A stretch of DNA of 15,651 bases. Source: Promethearchaeota archaeon (GTDB lineage: Archaea; Asgardarchaeota; Lokiarchaeia; Sigynarchaeales; SOKP01). Shown one piece after another: positions 6,714-14,969 of the stretch. The translations under genes were made by a program, and so were the position numbers. The notes under the pieces are model-generated. The model had not been told where the DNA came from, made no database searches, and worked only from the letters and a program-made list of their open reading frames with translations. Position 1 is the stretch's first letter. Every line of letters begins with the position of its first letter. The DNA lies in assembly GCA_030620005.1 (NCBI GenBank), contig JAUXAJ010000098.1, positions 1 through 15,651 of the forward strand, given 5' to 3'.

Positions 6714-9386
6714 ATGAATAGCATGAATAAAGTAGAAAAAGTTCCGTTAAATGTAATTTGGAACCTTAAAAATAAGGTAAAATCCGTAAATGTTATTGCT
6801 CAAGTGCCTGGAACCGTATTTGAAACCTTAATCGAGAATAATATCATTCAAGATCCATTTTATGGCGAGCGGGAACGCGAAATGTCATGGATTTTCGACT
6901 CGGATTGGGTCTATGAAACCGAATTTGATGTGAGCGAAGATTTTCTGGAGCATTCTAACATGATACTTCGCTTTCACGGTCTGGATACGATCTCGGAAGT
7001 GTATCTGAATGATAAATTACTTGGTTCCGCGGAAAACATGTTTATCACGCATGATTTTAAAGTTAACTCCTTGTTAAAAAACGAATCAAACCTATTAAAA
7101 ATAAAATTTGAAAGTCCAACAAAAAAAGCGCATGAAGATATAAAAAAACACGGGGATAATTTAAACACGGGTCAAGATGGCATTCCAGGCATTCCATATT
7201 TAAGGAAAGCTCAATATAGTTTTGACTAAAACTAGAAACCTAAGCTTCCTGACATTGGAATATGGCGTCCCGTGGAATTAATTGGGTTTGACGATTTAAA
7301 AATTGATTCTGTACACACCATCCAAACATTTACTTACAATAAAGATCCGCTCAAAATCAATAACTCTGAAGAGATTTCTACATTTAAAGTTGAATCTGTT
7401 AACTTAAAAGTACAAGTTGAATTAAATACCCAATTAAACAATTTCGAATCGCTCGGTTACAACATTAGAATGACTCTAAAATCACCCAATAAAAAAGTCT
7501 TTTCTCAAACTTTACCTCTTAAAACTAAAACCCATGAATTCAATTTGAAAATTGAAAATCCTCGTTTATGGTGGACTCACGATTTAGGTAATCCCGATCT
7601 CTACGAATTAAGCATTTTTATCATCAACGAAGAGGTTATTGATTTATGTGCCCATAAAATCGGTATTAGGGACATTCAACTTATTCGAAGTCCCGATAAA
7701 TGGGGTCAAAGCTTTTATTTTTCGCTAAATAGTGTACCTATTTTTGCAAAAGGAGCAAACTGGATTCCTATCGATAGCTTCATTCCAAGAGGTAAGAAGT
7801 TGGGTCTTTATCAAATGAATCTTAATCACGCAAAAGAAGCCAACATGAACTTCATTCGAGTTTGGGGGGGTGGAATTTACGAGGACGACTTATTTTTTGA
7901 CTTATGTGATGAGTTAGGTATTTTGCTTTGGCAAGATTTTCCTTTTGCTTGCGCCATTTATCCCGCTAATGAAGAATTTGTTGAAAATGTAAAGAAAGAA
8001 GCAATTCAAAACATTAAACGGTTGAGGCACCATCCCAGCCTCGCATTATGGTGCGGAAATAATGAGATTGAAATGTTATGGATCCCTTTGTTGATTCAAA
8101 GCCAAATTTTAACGTCAAGAGACATTCCGGCATATGCAAGTGTTACCCTCGATGAAGAAAAGAATGCGAAGGTGAAGGCGTATGAAGAAGGGTATATTCG
8201 AATGTTTAATAAGATTCTTCCGGAATTGGTTAAAGAACACGATCCGACACATCCATATTGGCCATCTTCTCCTTCAAATGCGAACCCTAAAAAACCCATT
8301 GATTATGAAAATGCGAACTCTCCAGCGAAGGGTGACAGTCACTACTGGGGAATATGGCACGGAGGTAAATCTTTTAGCGCATATCGGAAATTTGATTCTC
8401 GTTTCATGTCGGAATTTGGATTTGAATCTTTTCCTTCCATTAAAACTATCGAACAGTTCTGCCCATCAGATCAATATGATTTTTATTCTCCTATTATGGA
8501 AAACCACCAAAAAAATTCTGCTGGCAATAAAAAGATAATGCGATACATGAAGAAGAGATTTTCAATACCAAAAACATTTGAACAGCAAGTAATTTTATCG
8601 CAAATTACCCAAGCTGAGGCAATAGAATATGGCGTTGAACATTGGAGGCGTAATCGGAATAATTTCCACTGCATGGGTTCTCTTTACTGGCAGCTTAATG
8701 ATTGTTGGCCTGTCGCATCTTGGGCTTCTCTTGATTATTACGGCCGTTGGAAGGCTTTACATTACCTTGCTAAACGTTTTTACCAACCTCTCTTTGCAAG
8801 TGTTAAGGAAGAACCAGATAAAGTTGAATTTTGGGTCACGAATGATTATAAAAAACACCATAAAATCGTTTTAAATTGGAGCATCTTAAACTCAGATGGT
8901 AAAGAACTGATGAGCGGTTCAAATAGCATTGAGATATCCCCGTGTAGTTCAATAATTGCTGAAACTGTCGATATATCAAAAATAAATGAAACTAAAAGCG
9001 AATTACGAAATAACATCATTTTCTATTTGCTTGAAGATACTGAGAACAATAATAAGATTATTTCTCGTGGATTTCGCCTCTTTGATCACCCGAAATTCTT
9101 TTCCTTGAAGGATCCAGAGCTTTTTTTTGTAGTAGAGAAAATAGATGATAAAATTCAATCCAAACAAGCTTATCAGCTAATAATAACGACGAAATATATC
9201 GCTCTCTATGTATATATTGAATCTGATTTGGTTGATTTTATCGCGTCGGATAATTATTTTTCAATGGAACCTGGAGAATCTCGTACTATAACAACGCGAA
9301 TTATAGAAAATAGGGATATTGAGAAGCGATCTGTTAAACAAATTGTAAATTCATTCAAAGTTAATTCACTATATAATTTAAAATAA
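6714..9386 (+). pseudogene. GH2 beta-mannosidase interrupted by two in-frame stops
   Basis: This is a single open frame of 890 codons, broken only at codon 172 (TAA, 7227) and codon 174 (TAG, 7233). Both halves match cytoplasmic exo-beta-mannosidases of glycoside hydrolase family 2. The N-terminal jelly roll contains VPGTVFE, DPFYG, SDWVYETEF and FHGLDTISEVYLN, and runs to RKAQYSF. After the lesion come PKLPDIGIWRPVEL, the barrel motifs FIRVWGGGIYEDD and CGNNE (acid/base Glu451, 8064-8066), then MSEFGFES (nucleophile Glu567, 8412-8414) and LYWQLNDCWPVAS. The family reads SFGWDWGP where this gene reads SFD-stop-N-stop-KP. Length and reading frame are otherwise normal and there is no frameshift. 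The downstream half could only be made separately from a non-ATG start such as GTG at 7272. As it stands the enzyme should not be produced whole. Either a very recent mutation or a sequencing error is possible. Confidence 0.85.
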
Positions 9387-9409
9387 GGTTTTTCTTTTCT
9401 CTCTTTATA

Positions 9410-9799
9410 TTAAAAAATAGAAGAGAATTTAGCGATTGGAGTGATATTAGGCTTCCAAAATTTTTTTGCCCTAGAAGGAGGATAAGTGATCAAAAAACTC
9501 AGCGAATTCATCCAAAGATTTTTCCCATAAAATATTTTATTTTTCTTCAAAAATTCTGCTCCAGCAGGCCTAGCATTCTTATCAAATGCTTGTATTTCAA
9601 TGGTATATCCAGATGGATCTAAATAAAAACCATTATAAATTTTGAAAGCTGGAGAATATTGAGGTGGACGCTTGATATTGACGTTCTCTTTTATTAAATG
9701 ATCAAGCCAATTATCGACTTCTTCATGTGTTCCTACAACAAGCGTCAAACAGATCTCTTCCGGATTTTTAATAACTTTTGATTTGGGCAAAATCCCCAA
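9410..9799 (-). pseudogene. VOC (glyoxalase-fold) remnant, N-terminal half missing
   Basis: The frame encodes 129 residues from a TTG codon. Residues 12-72 look like the second beta-alpha-beta-beta-beta module of a VOC superfamily protein: CLTLVVGTHEEVDNWLDHL, then RPPQYSPAFKIYNGFYLDPSGY and the metal-type Glu68 in IEIQAF. The first module, normally about 50 residues long, is absent. Only 64 bases lie before this start, and beyond them is the Sm-like gene, so there is no room for it. Another ATG (MDIGDFAQIKSY) starts in a different frame just upstream and stops at once. The last 55 residues do not resemble the family. A truncated, probably dead gene is most likely; a stand-alone half-VOC that dimerises is possible. 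Confidence 0.5.
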
Positions 9800-9828
9800 T
9801 ATCCATAAAACTAATTACAGCAAATTAG

Positions 9829-9840
9829 AAAAAAAAAAAA
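9829..9840 (-). terminator. T12 tract after the Sm-like gene
   Basis: Twelve consecutive A on the + strand give a U12 tract in the minus-strand transcript, about 24 bases past the Sm-like stop codon. This matches archaeal oligo-U termination and would separate that gene from the VOC remnant. Confidence 0.5.
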
Positions 9841-9863
9841 TTATTCCATAATTTTAGTTAATC

Positions 9864-10091
9864 TTAAGCACCGCGAACCTTTATCTCTATCGCAGAGATA
9901 TCTTCGATACATATTATAGCATCGAAAAAGGACCTGTTGCCTTTTTGTTCCAAGGAGACACAGTGAAGCCCTATAATCTTTATAATTCCGTTATATTCTT
10001 TACCAGATTTAAGCAAAACTAGTATTGGTTTCTTTTCTCTAAGCGCAAAAAGTATTACATCTTTAATTGTATCGTTTTCTTTTAATTCCAT
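9864..10091 (-). CDS. Small Sm-like (Lsm/Hfq-type) protein, tentative
   Basis: This 75-residue protein has the look of one Sm fold: an N-terminal helix (DTIKDVILFALRE), then strands PILVLLKSGKEYNGIIKIIG (22-41, like the Sm1 pattern V-LK-G-EY-G), CVSLEQKG, and a second block AIICIEDISAIEIKV (58-72) comparable to Sm2. The classical Asn of Sm1 and the RG of Sm2 are not in their usual places, so it is closer to a divergent or Hfq-like version. Sm proteins form rings that bind U-rich RNA. A GAGG site and a TATA-like element lie upstream, so it is probably transcribed on its own, although it follows the TIR-LRR gene on the same strand by 49 bases. A different small beta-barrel is possible. Confidence 0.5.
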   Translation of the reverse strand: MELKENDTIKDVILFALREKKPILVLLKSGKEYNGIIKIIGLHCVSLEQKGNRSFFDAIICIEDISAIEIKVRGA

Positions 10092-10100
10092 TATAAATAT

Positions 10101-10106
10101 TCCTCT
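10101..10106 (-). promoter_or_regulatory. Ribosome binding site of the Sm-like gene
   Basis: The minus strand reads AGAGGA nine bases before the ATG at 10091, supporting that start. A TATA-like stretch (TATGTATAA on the minus strand, about 10130-10138) sits further upstream, just before the end of the TIR-LRR gene. Confidence 0.5.
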
Positions 10107-10140
10107 GAAATTTGTTTAATTCTTAAGTTATACATACATA

Positions 10141-11817
10141 TTAAATTTTATTTTCGAGTTTTGATATTCGTTCTCCCAAACCATCTATTTTTCTTAATAT
10201 ACCATCAAGTTTTTCGTCTAACATAAGTCGAAATCGTTCATACATGTCCATAATGCCTTTTTGCCGTGCGTCTTTATCCATTAAATCAATCTCGCGTTTC
10301 ATATTCTCAATATATTTATATAAATCCTTGCAAAAGGCATCAAAGTTATTTTTATCAAATTCCAATCCTAACTCACGAGAGAGTTTTTTCTCCGCTAAAT
10401 CTGGCCAACCTACATCGGAGCCTTTTATCGGAATAACAGGAATAGAAAATTTATCTGCAAGCTGTAATTCATTTTCACAGTCCACGGAATTAAAAACGGA
10501 TTTATTGGTCCCAATAAACAATATCAACTGGCTTTTCTGCACAGCGTCCAACATCCATTCATCAATATTTCCCGCAAGGTCTTCCTCGCAAAAGAATACT
10601 TGAGATATTTCCTTTTGTTTTTCCAAGAATTCTATAAGTTTTTCAATGCGATATGGTTCAAAATCTATAACTGCGTGAGATATAAAAACTCTAATTGTAG
10701 CTTTCTTTCTAAGGTAATCTTTTATTAAATCAGGAACCTTCTGTATAATGTTGTTTTCTTCATCACTTAAAGGATTATTACTTAAATTTATTTCGGTTAA
10801 CTCTTTAAGCCCCCATAATTGTGTAGGAATCTCAATAAACTTGTTATTATTTAAATACAATTTTGTAATCGAGGTTAAATTTACAAAAGACTCAGGTAGC
10901 GATGTTAATTGATTGTTGGATAAATTAACCTCTTTTAGTTCCTTTAATTCTCCAATGGATTCAGGTAATGACACTATAGATGAATTATTTATAGTCAATT
11001 TTTGTAGATTTTCAATTATTCCGAACTTTTCAGGTAAAGATTCCAAAATGTCTCCTTTTCTTTTTTTAATAATCCATTCAATTAATTGTCCTTCCTTAAC
11101 TTTAATATGACTGAAAAGCAAATTACCCCTGATATCCTCCCCTGCTTTTTCAATTTCGTTGATTATCTTTAAATGCTCTATAGGAATATTGTTATGACGA
11201 AGGTAAAGTTCGATTGAAGAAGGGGCATGGACCTTAAATGTTTTTCCACCAAATTTATCAAATAAAACCTTAATTATATTTAAATTTTCTTGATTTAATT
11301 CAATGGGATTAGCACGAATATTAATGTACTTTAAATCTTTTAAGGTAAGTAACCAGTCAGGTAAAATTGTTATTTTATTACCCCCTAAGTTCAACTCCTC
11401 AAGGTTATTGAATTCCTTCAGCCATTCAGGGATCGTAGTTAAATGGCTATAAAGTAATACCAATCCTTTAATTTTTTTTAGTTCCTTAAGCCATTCAAGA
11501 AGTAATTTTTCCTCGGTGCCCCATATGATGATTTTTTCCAAATTTTCCAATTTCTTAACTTGTTCTCCCAAAAGCCCCAATTTATTTTCATCTAAGTTTA
11601 AGTCCACAAAATCAAAACCTAGCATTATTATTGAACCATCTTCTTTATTAAATTTAAATAAATTTGCCTTAGTCCCAGGATCATCCATCATAACTATATT
11701 GAAAATTTTTCCGCAGATTTCTTCTATCTGTTTTAATAATTTCCTATCGTCTTTTTTTATTCGTTTATCATCACTCATTTTCTTTTTCACAATTTTTAAT
11801 TTTTTAATATCAAACAA
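10141..11817 (-). CDS. LRR-TIR domain protein
   Basis: This is a 558-residue protein, or 545 if the second ATG (11778, MSDDKR) is used. Residues about 85-190 and 258-352 hold leucine-rich repeats of the type LPESIGELKELKEVNLSNNQLTS, with a degenerate helical link between them. A TIR domain follows at about 375-505: IRVFISHAVIDFEPYRI, VFFCEEDL, LILFIGTNKS, then SVDCENELQLA, where Glu450 sits in the S-x-x-C-x-x-E position of the catalytic glutamate of NAD-cleaving TIRs. The C-terminus (about 525-558) is a probable coiled coil. No membrane segment or GTPase (Roc) domain is present. TIR enzymes deplete NAD or make signalling nucleotides in immunity and cell death, and LRRs usually sense a ligand, so a defence or signalling sensor is inferred. 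No known defence operon partner is adjacent. Confidence 0.85.
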   Translation of the reverse strand: MFDIKKLKIVKKKMSDDKRIKKDDRKLLKQIEEICGKIFNIVMMDDPGTKANLFKFNKEDGSIIMLGFDFVDLNLDENKLGLLGEQVKKLENLEKIIIWGTEEKLLLEWLKELKKIKGLVLLYSHLTTIPEWLKEFNNLEELNLGGNKITILPDWLLTLKDLKYINIRANPIELNQENLNIIKVLFDKFGGKTFKVHAPSSIELYLRHNNIPIEHLKIINEIEKAGEDIRGNLLFSHIKVKEGQLIEWIIKKRKGDILESLPEKFGIIENLQKLTINNSSIVSLPESIGELKELKEVNLSNNQLTSLPESFVNLTSITKLYLNNNKFIEIPTQLWGLKELTEINLSNNPLSDEENNIIQKVPDLIKDYLRKKATIRVFISHAVIDFEPYRIEKLIEFLEKQKEISQVFFCEEDLAGNIDEWMLDAVQKSQLILFIGTNKSVFNSVDCENELQLADKFSIPVIPIKGSDVGWPDLAEKKLSRELGLEFDKNNFDAFCKDLYKYIENMKREIDLMDKDARQKGIMDMYERFRLMLDEKLDGILRKIDGLGERISKLENKI

Positions 11818-11882
11818 ACCAATATTAATTTTTAATATTTTCTTTTTTCACAATTTTTAAATTCTTAAAATTAGATAAACCC
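11777..11882. repeat. Imperfect tandem duplication of the LRR-TIR leader
   Basis: Two copies of about 45 bases (11777-11820 and 11837-11882) share ATTTTCTTTTTCACAATTTT and a matching tail ending in AAACC, with a 60-base period. Read on the minus strand both copies translate alike (LKIVKKK), but only the gene-proximal copy is joined to the open frame. The distal one meets a stop. The first copy covers the proposed N-terminal 13 residues and abuts the second ATG, which hints that translation may start at 11778 and that the repeat is leader sequence. Confidence 0.65.
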
Positions 11883-12047
11883 ATTAGATAACCCAATTCC
11901 ATTGGATGCTAGTTTCTCTTCGTTTCTTCTCTGAAATGTTTACTTAAGAAAATAAATTTAATGCCATTTTAAACACATTGGATGAAAATCTTTATATATG
12001 TGAAAAGATCTAAAATAATACAAAATAAAATAAATACTTTAAAAATC

Positions 12048-12419
12048 ATGGATCTCGAAAATAAAAAAAAACAATTAGCTTACATGATTCAAATTATTGG
12101 ATGCATTCTATATGTCATTCTCATTTTTGTTGCGATTGCGTTTTATCCGGGAGGAAACCCCGTAGATCCAAATGCACCTGGTTATTCTTTTTGGCAAACT
12201 TCACTAAGTTCTTTAGGTGCAAGTACATTATATTGGAATGAAAAATTTTCAAGGACATACACTATTGCTCATGTGATTTTTACCATTACATGGTATATTT
12301 GTGTCAATATAATGCTCTTCGGCATAGATTTAGGGACCGCACAAAAAATAGGACGATTTACTACTGTTGCGGCTCTTATCATTTTAGGTTATGGAGCCTT
12401 GAAATTAGAAAAAGCTTAA
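12048..12419 (+). pseudogene. Truncated DUF998-type membrane protein
   Basis: Starting at the ATG at 12048 (MDLENKKKQ), 123 residues are encoded. The frame is open back to an ATG at 11982, but those 22 residues are basic and unlike the family. A first membrane helix (YMIQIIGCILYVILIFVAIA) is followed by FYPGGNPVDPNAPGYSFW, which I associate with DUF998 proteins, and by two more hydrophobic stretches (AHVIFTITWYICVNIML; FTTVAALIILGYGAL). Relatives are usually near 200 residues with six helices, so about the last third is missing. The break falls exactly where an unrelated Fe-S protein fragment begins. It could still be expressed as a short membrane protein. Confidence 0.55.
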
Positions 12420-12421
12420 CA

Positions 12422-12619
12422 TTGTTGAATTCTTTAAAGGAGATTACAAGAATAATCCGTTCTTTATGGCAGGGAACTTTAGAACCAAGTAAGGAAATGG
12501 CAGAGGTAATTTTCCAATGTCCAACTTGTAATGCTTGTGCTGAAGCACGTTCATATGATATGGATAATGTCGAGCTTTATGAAGCTTTACGCGCGGAATT
12601 AGTTGATGCGGGATGTGGC
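12422..12619 (+). pseudogene. Fragment of an HdrD/GlpC-like Fe-S protein
   Basis: About 65 residues in the + frame (LKEITRIIRSLWQGTLEPSK, then QCPTCNACAEARSY and ELYEALRAELVDAG) resemble the 4Fe-4S domain near the N-terminus of heterodisulfide-reductase-type and glycolate-oxidase-type Fe-S subunits. These carry CxxCxxCxxxC followed by EALRAELV. Here the fourth Cys is Arg (CxxCxxCxxxR, a one-base change TGT to CGT), there is no start codon of its own, and the match stops at about 12619. Beyond that the frame runs antisense through a DUF3795 remnant. It is a degraded piece of a larger gene, lying between two other broken genes. Confidence 0.55.
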
Positions 12620-12820
12620 TTAGACGCAAGGGAAATCCTTACATTCGTGACAAAAGTCATGTCCTTTATTCGTCACACATTCATGTATCTTACAAGCAAA
12701 AAAATTAAGGATTTGCCCTTTTTGCTCCCGACATCCCTTACAATTGTAAGCTTTTACTCCCGTGCATCTCTTGCAGTATACTCCACAAGGAGCGTGTCAG
12801 GTCTTTAATTCTTCACTCAT
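12620..12820 (-). pseudogene. Fragment of a DUF3795 Cys-rich protein with an in-frame TGA
   Basis: On the minus strand, ATG at 12820 reads MSEELKT, then TGA (12797-12799), then HAPCGVYCKRCTGVKAYNC, KGCREQKG, ACKIHEC and FCHECKDFPCV, ending at TAA (12620-12622). The spaced Cys pairs are the signature of DUF3795, a small family of probable metal-binding proteins. The usual sequence after the FPC motif is missing because the frame runs into the neighbouring Fe-S fragment. With one internal stop and a lost C-terminus it is most likely a pseudogene. Selenocysteine at the TGA is conceivable, because some Lokiarchaeota encode it, but I see no clear SECIS element. Confidence 0.6.
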
Positions 12821-12981
12821 GGTATCATCTATTTTTTTCCATATATTTTTCCATGTAATAACAATTTATAACGATGGGCGATTGATAATGGTATTAGAAT
12901 TTTATTTTAAAAAATTTTTCTAGGATTGTAGGAAAATGTATTCTCCTTAGAAACAAATAAAGTAAAAGAATTTATCCTAAC

Positions 12982-14520
12982 ATGCGGCTATTAGAAACAC
13001 TTCAGCGGAAGAAGGGAAAGAAATGGTTGATTTTTCATGTTTTCTATAGCATGAACTTTTTGTTTCTTGTAGGATTTCTTTTTATGCTCAATTTATACTG
13101 GACTGATGTAAATTTAATTGTCTCTGATTCTTTAGGTCATGATGTGAACCTAATTTTTATCTTATTGATGCTTGTAATTGTACCTTTTTTTTATGGCATC
13201 TTTTTAACCATTAATTCTATTCACGGGTTCAAGAAAAGCCAGGAATTAAAACCGCATGCGTTTAACAAGGCATTTCCTTTTATTTCAATTATTTTTCTCA
13301 ATTTATTGTTCGCTCTCATACTTATTAATTACAAGAACTATTCTTATATAATTTTCAAGCTCATAGAGTTTTACAACATTTTTTTTCATATTATCACATG
13401 CGTGGGGCTAACCCTACTCCTTTATCCCCTTTTTAAAGTAATTCCGTATTTAAAATTCTATCTTTCTGAAAAAAGAGTAAAACCTGATACCAAAGCAAAA
13501 CTCATTCTTGGATTCATTCTTACATGTTATATATTCGCATTTTCTTCCCCGCTATTGTTTATCCCTGCCAATGTAATTTATGAAGAATTACCTCCTAAAC
13601 CGGGCATCATAGCTCACCGCGGGGCGTCTCATGTTGCTCTCGAAAATACAATTATCGCGGGAAAACTTGCGCATGAACACGGTGCTATAGGTTGGGAGGT
13701 TGATGTACGCGTGAGTGCAGATGGAAAACTTTTTCTGATGCATGATGACATGCTTACCCGCACTACCAATGTTGAGGACGTATTTCCGGATAGAAAACGC
13801 GATGATTCTGAGTCTTTCACTCTTTCTGAACTTAGACAATTAGACGCGGGATCATGGTTTGCTGAAATAGATCCCTATAACGCTATTGGTAAAGGATTGC
13901 TAACTAAAGAAGAATTAGAAGGATACAAGGGGCTTCAAATTCCTCTATTTGATGAAATCCTTGACCTTACGATCCAATACGATTTTTTTATTGACATTGA
14001 TATGAAAGGACCTCCGTCAAATCATCCCTATAGAGATACCTATTTTAAAATTATATTAAACTCTGTAATTGACTCTGGTATCGATCTCACTAAAGTAATG
14101 ATTATTACCGATGATGTTGAAGAGATTGCGTTAATTAAAGCCAAAGGGGCGAATGATATATTATTAGGTTGGAACATGCGCGATAATCCTTCAATGGAGA
14201 GATATAAAGCATCAGAAATAGAATATCAATTCTTAAGTAATGGAGATGACTATACGAACAACTTGTATCGTTCTTTTCGAGACAATGAGGTTCTGGTCAT
14301 GGTATATACAGTAGATAGTAGTGAACGTTTTTCTCAACTTTGGTGCTTAGGTGCGACATGGGTCATGTCAAATGAGGTTCATGCATTCAATACTTTAAAA
14401 AGACCATCATGGTACATGCAAATCGACTTTTATTTAATTATTTGGTTTTTAATTTACCTCTTCGCCGTAAGTTCAGCTTTACTATTTCGAGTAATTCTTC
14501 TTAGAAAGAATAAGAAATAA
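12982..14520 (+). CDS. Membrane-anchored glycerophosphodiester phosphodiesterase
   Basis: This 512-residue protein has two parts. Residues 1-200 carry about five hydrophobic helices (about 16-38, 57-77, 96-116, 130-152 and 173-195). Residues 207-470 form a GDPD TIM barrel: IIAHRGAS (His212, Arg213), ENT (221-223), the acidic pair in WEVDVRVSADG (Glu239, Asp241) and LFLMHDD (His254). These are the metal-binding and general acid/base positions of the family. IPLFDEILDL and FIDIDMKG follow, and the domain ends near WVMSNEV. A last helix (about 480-504) and a basic tail finish it. The family cleaves glycerophosphodiesters to glycerol phosphate and an alcohol. Membrane fusion suggests lipid headgroup turnover, with the active site probably on the outside. 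No Shine-Dalgarno is evident, and the gene stands alone. Confidence 0.88.
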   Translation: MRLLETLQRKKGKKWLIFHVFYSMNFLFLVGFLFMLNLYWTDVNLIVSDSLGHDVNLIFILLMLVIVPFFYGIFLTINSIHGFKKSQELKPHAFNKAFPFISIIFLNLLFALILINYKNYSYIIFKLIEFYNIFFHIITCVGLTLLLYPLFKVIPYLKFYLSEKRVKPDTKAKLILGFILTCYIFAFSSPLLFIPANVIYEELPPKPGIIAHRGASHVALENTIIAGKLAHEHGAIGWEVDVRVSADGKLFLMHDDMLTRTTNVEDVFPDRKRDDSESFTLSELRQLDAGSWFAEIDPYNAIGKGLLTKEELEGYKGLQIPLFDEILDLTIQYDFFIDIDMKGPPSNHPYRDTYFKIILNSVIDSGIDLTKVMIITDDVEEIALIKAKGANDILLGWNMRDNPSMERYKASEIEYQFLSNGDDYTNNLYRSFRDNEVLVMVYTVDSSERFSQLWCLGATWVMSNEVHAFNTLKRPSWYMQIDFYLIIWFLIYLFAVSSALLFRVILLRKNKK

Positions 14521-14969
14521 TTTTGTTGCTATCCCTCAAGTTTGAACTTTTTCTTCTTTTTAAATTCATGCTAAGAATAGAATTTCCATACCTTTTAATA
14601 TCACTTTATTTATAATTCTTATATTGAATTTATTCATTTTCTTCATTGCTCATGTGCCTATAATTATTTTAGCCGTTCAGATACCAGATATTCGCGAGCA
14701 AAGAAACGGGCAAAAAATTAAGGATAAAAAAGGAAACGAGAGATTATCTAACATTATTAAACTTCGATTATGGGGTCTCTTGAATAAATAGTATAAAAAA
14801 AGGGAAAAAAGAATTTAGTAGTATATTTTATCTTATTCTTGGATTCCGGCAATGCAGCTGCTTGAGCAAATAAATAACATTTGTTAAAAATTGGAACAAG
14901 ACTCCTTCAGAACCAGTTAACATTTTAAGTAAAAAGTAATAATTTTGTTACACAAAGACGGGATACTTT
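14521..14969. other. Intergenic region with a possible small membrane ORF
   Basis: About 450 bases separate the GDPD gene from the PIN toxin gene, which converge. The + frame from 14564 to 14791 is open for 75 codons. Without an ATG, a TTG at 14624 would give 55 residues. It encodes a hydrophobic stretch (NLFIFFIAHVPIIILAVQ) then a basic tail (REQRNGQKIKDKKGNE, ending LRLWGLLNK), a plausible small membrane protein or the remains of one. The rest (14800-14969) is AT-rich and shows nothing I can support beyond short chance frames. Confidence 0.25.

Noticed and set aside
7210..7272. Frameshift splitting the GH2 gene into two genes
   Set aside because: Both halves lie in the same frame with homology continuing across the stops; the GTG at 7272 lies in a conserved block and is not a natural start.
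8096..8874. Additional frames on both strands within the GH2 region
   Set aside because: They overlap the conserved catalytic barrel, and the GH2 frame explains the sequence.
12623..12808. Continuation of the + frame after the Fe-S fragment as part of one 172-residue protein
   Set aside because: Beyond about 12620 it is the antisense of a clear DUF3795 sequence and has no protein signature in the + frame.
14820..14960. Short frames on both strands before the PIN gene (for example one starting MLTGSEGVL on the minus strand)
   Set aside because: About 31 codons, no ribosome site and no recognisable similarity.
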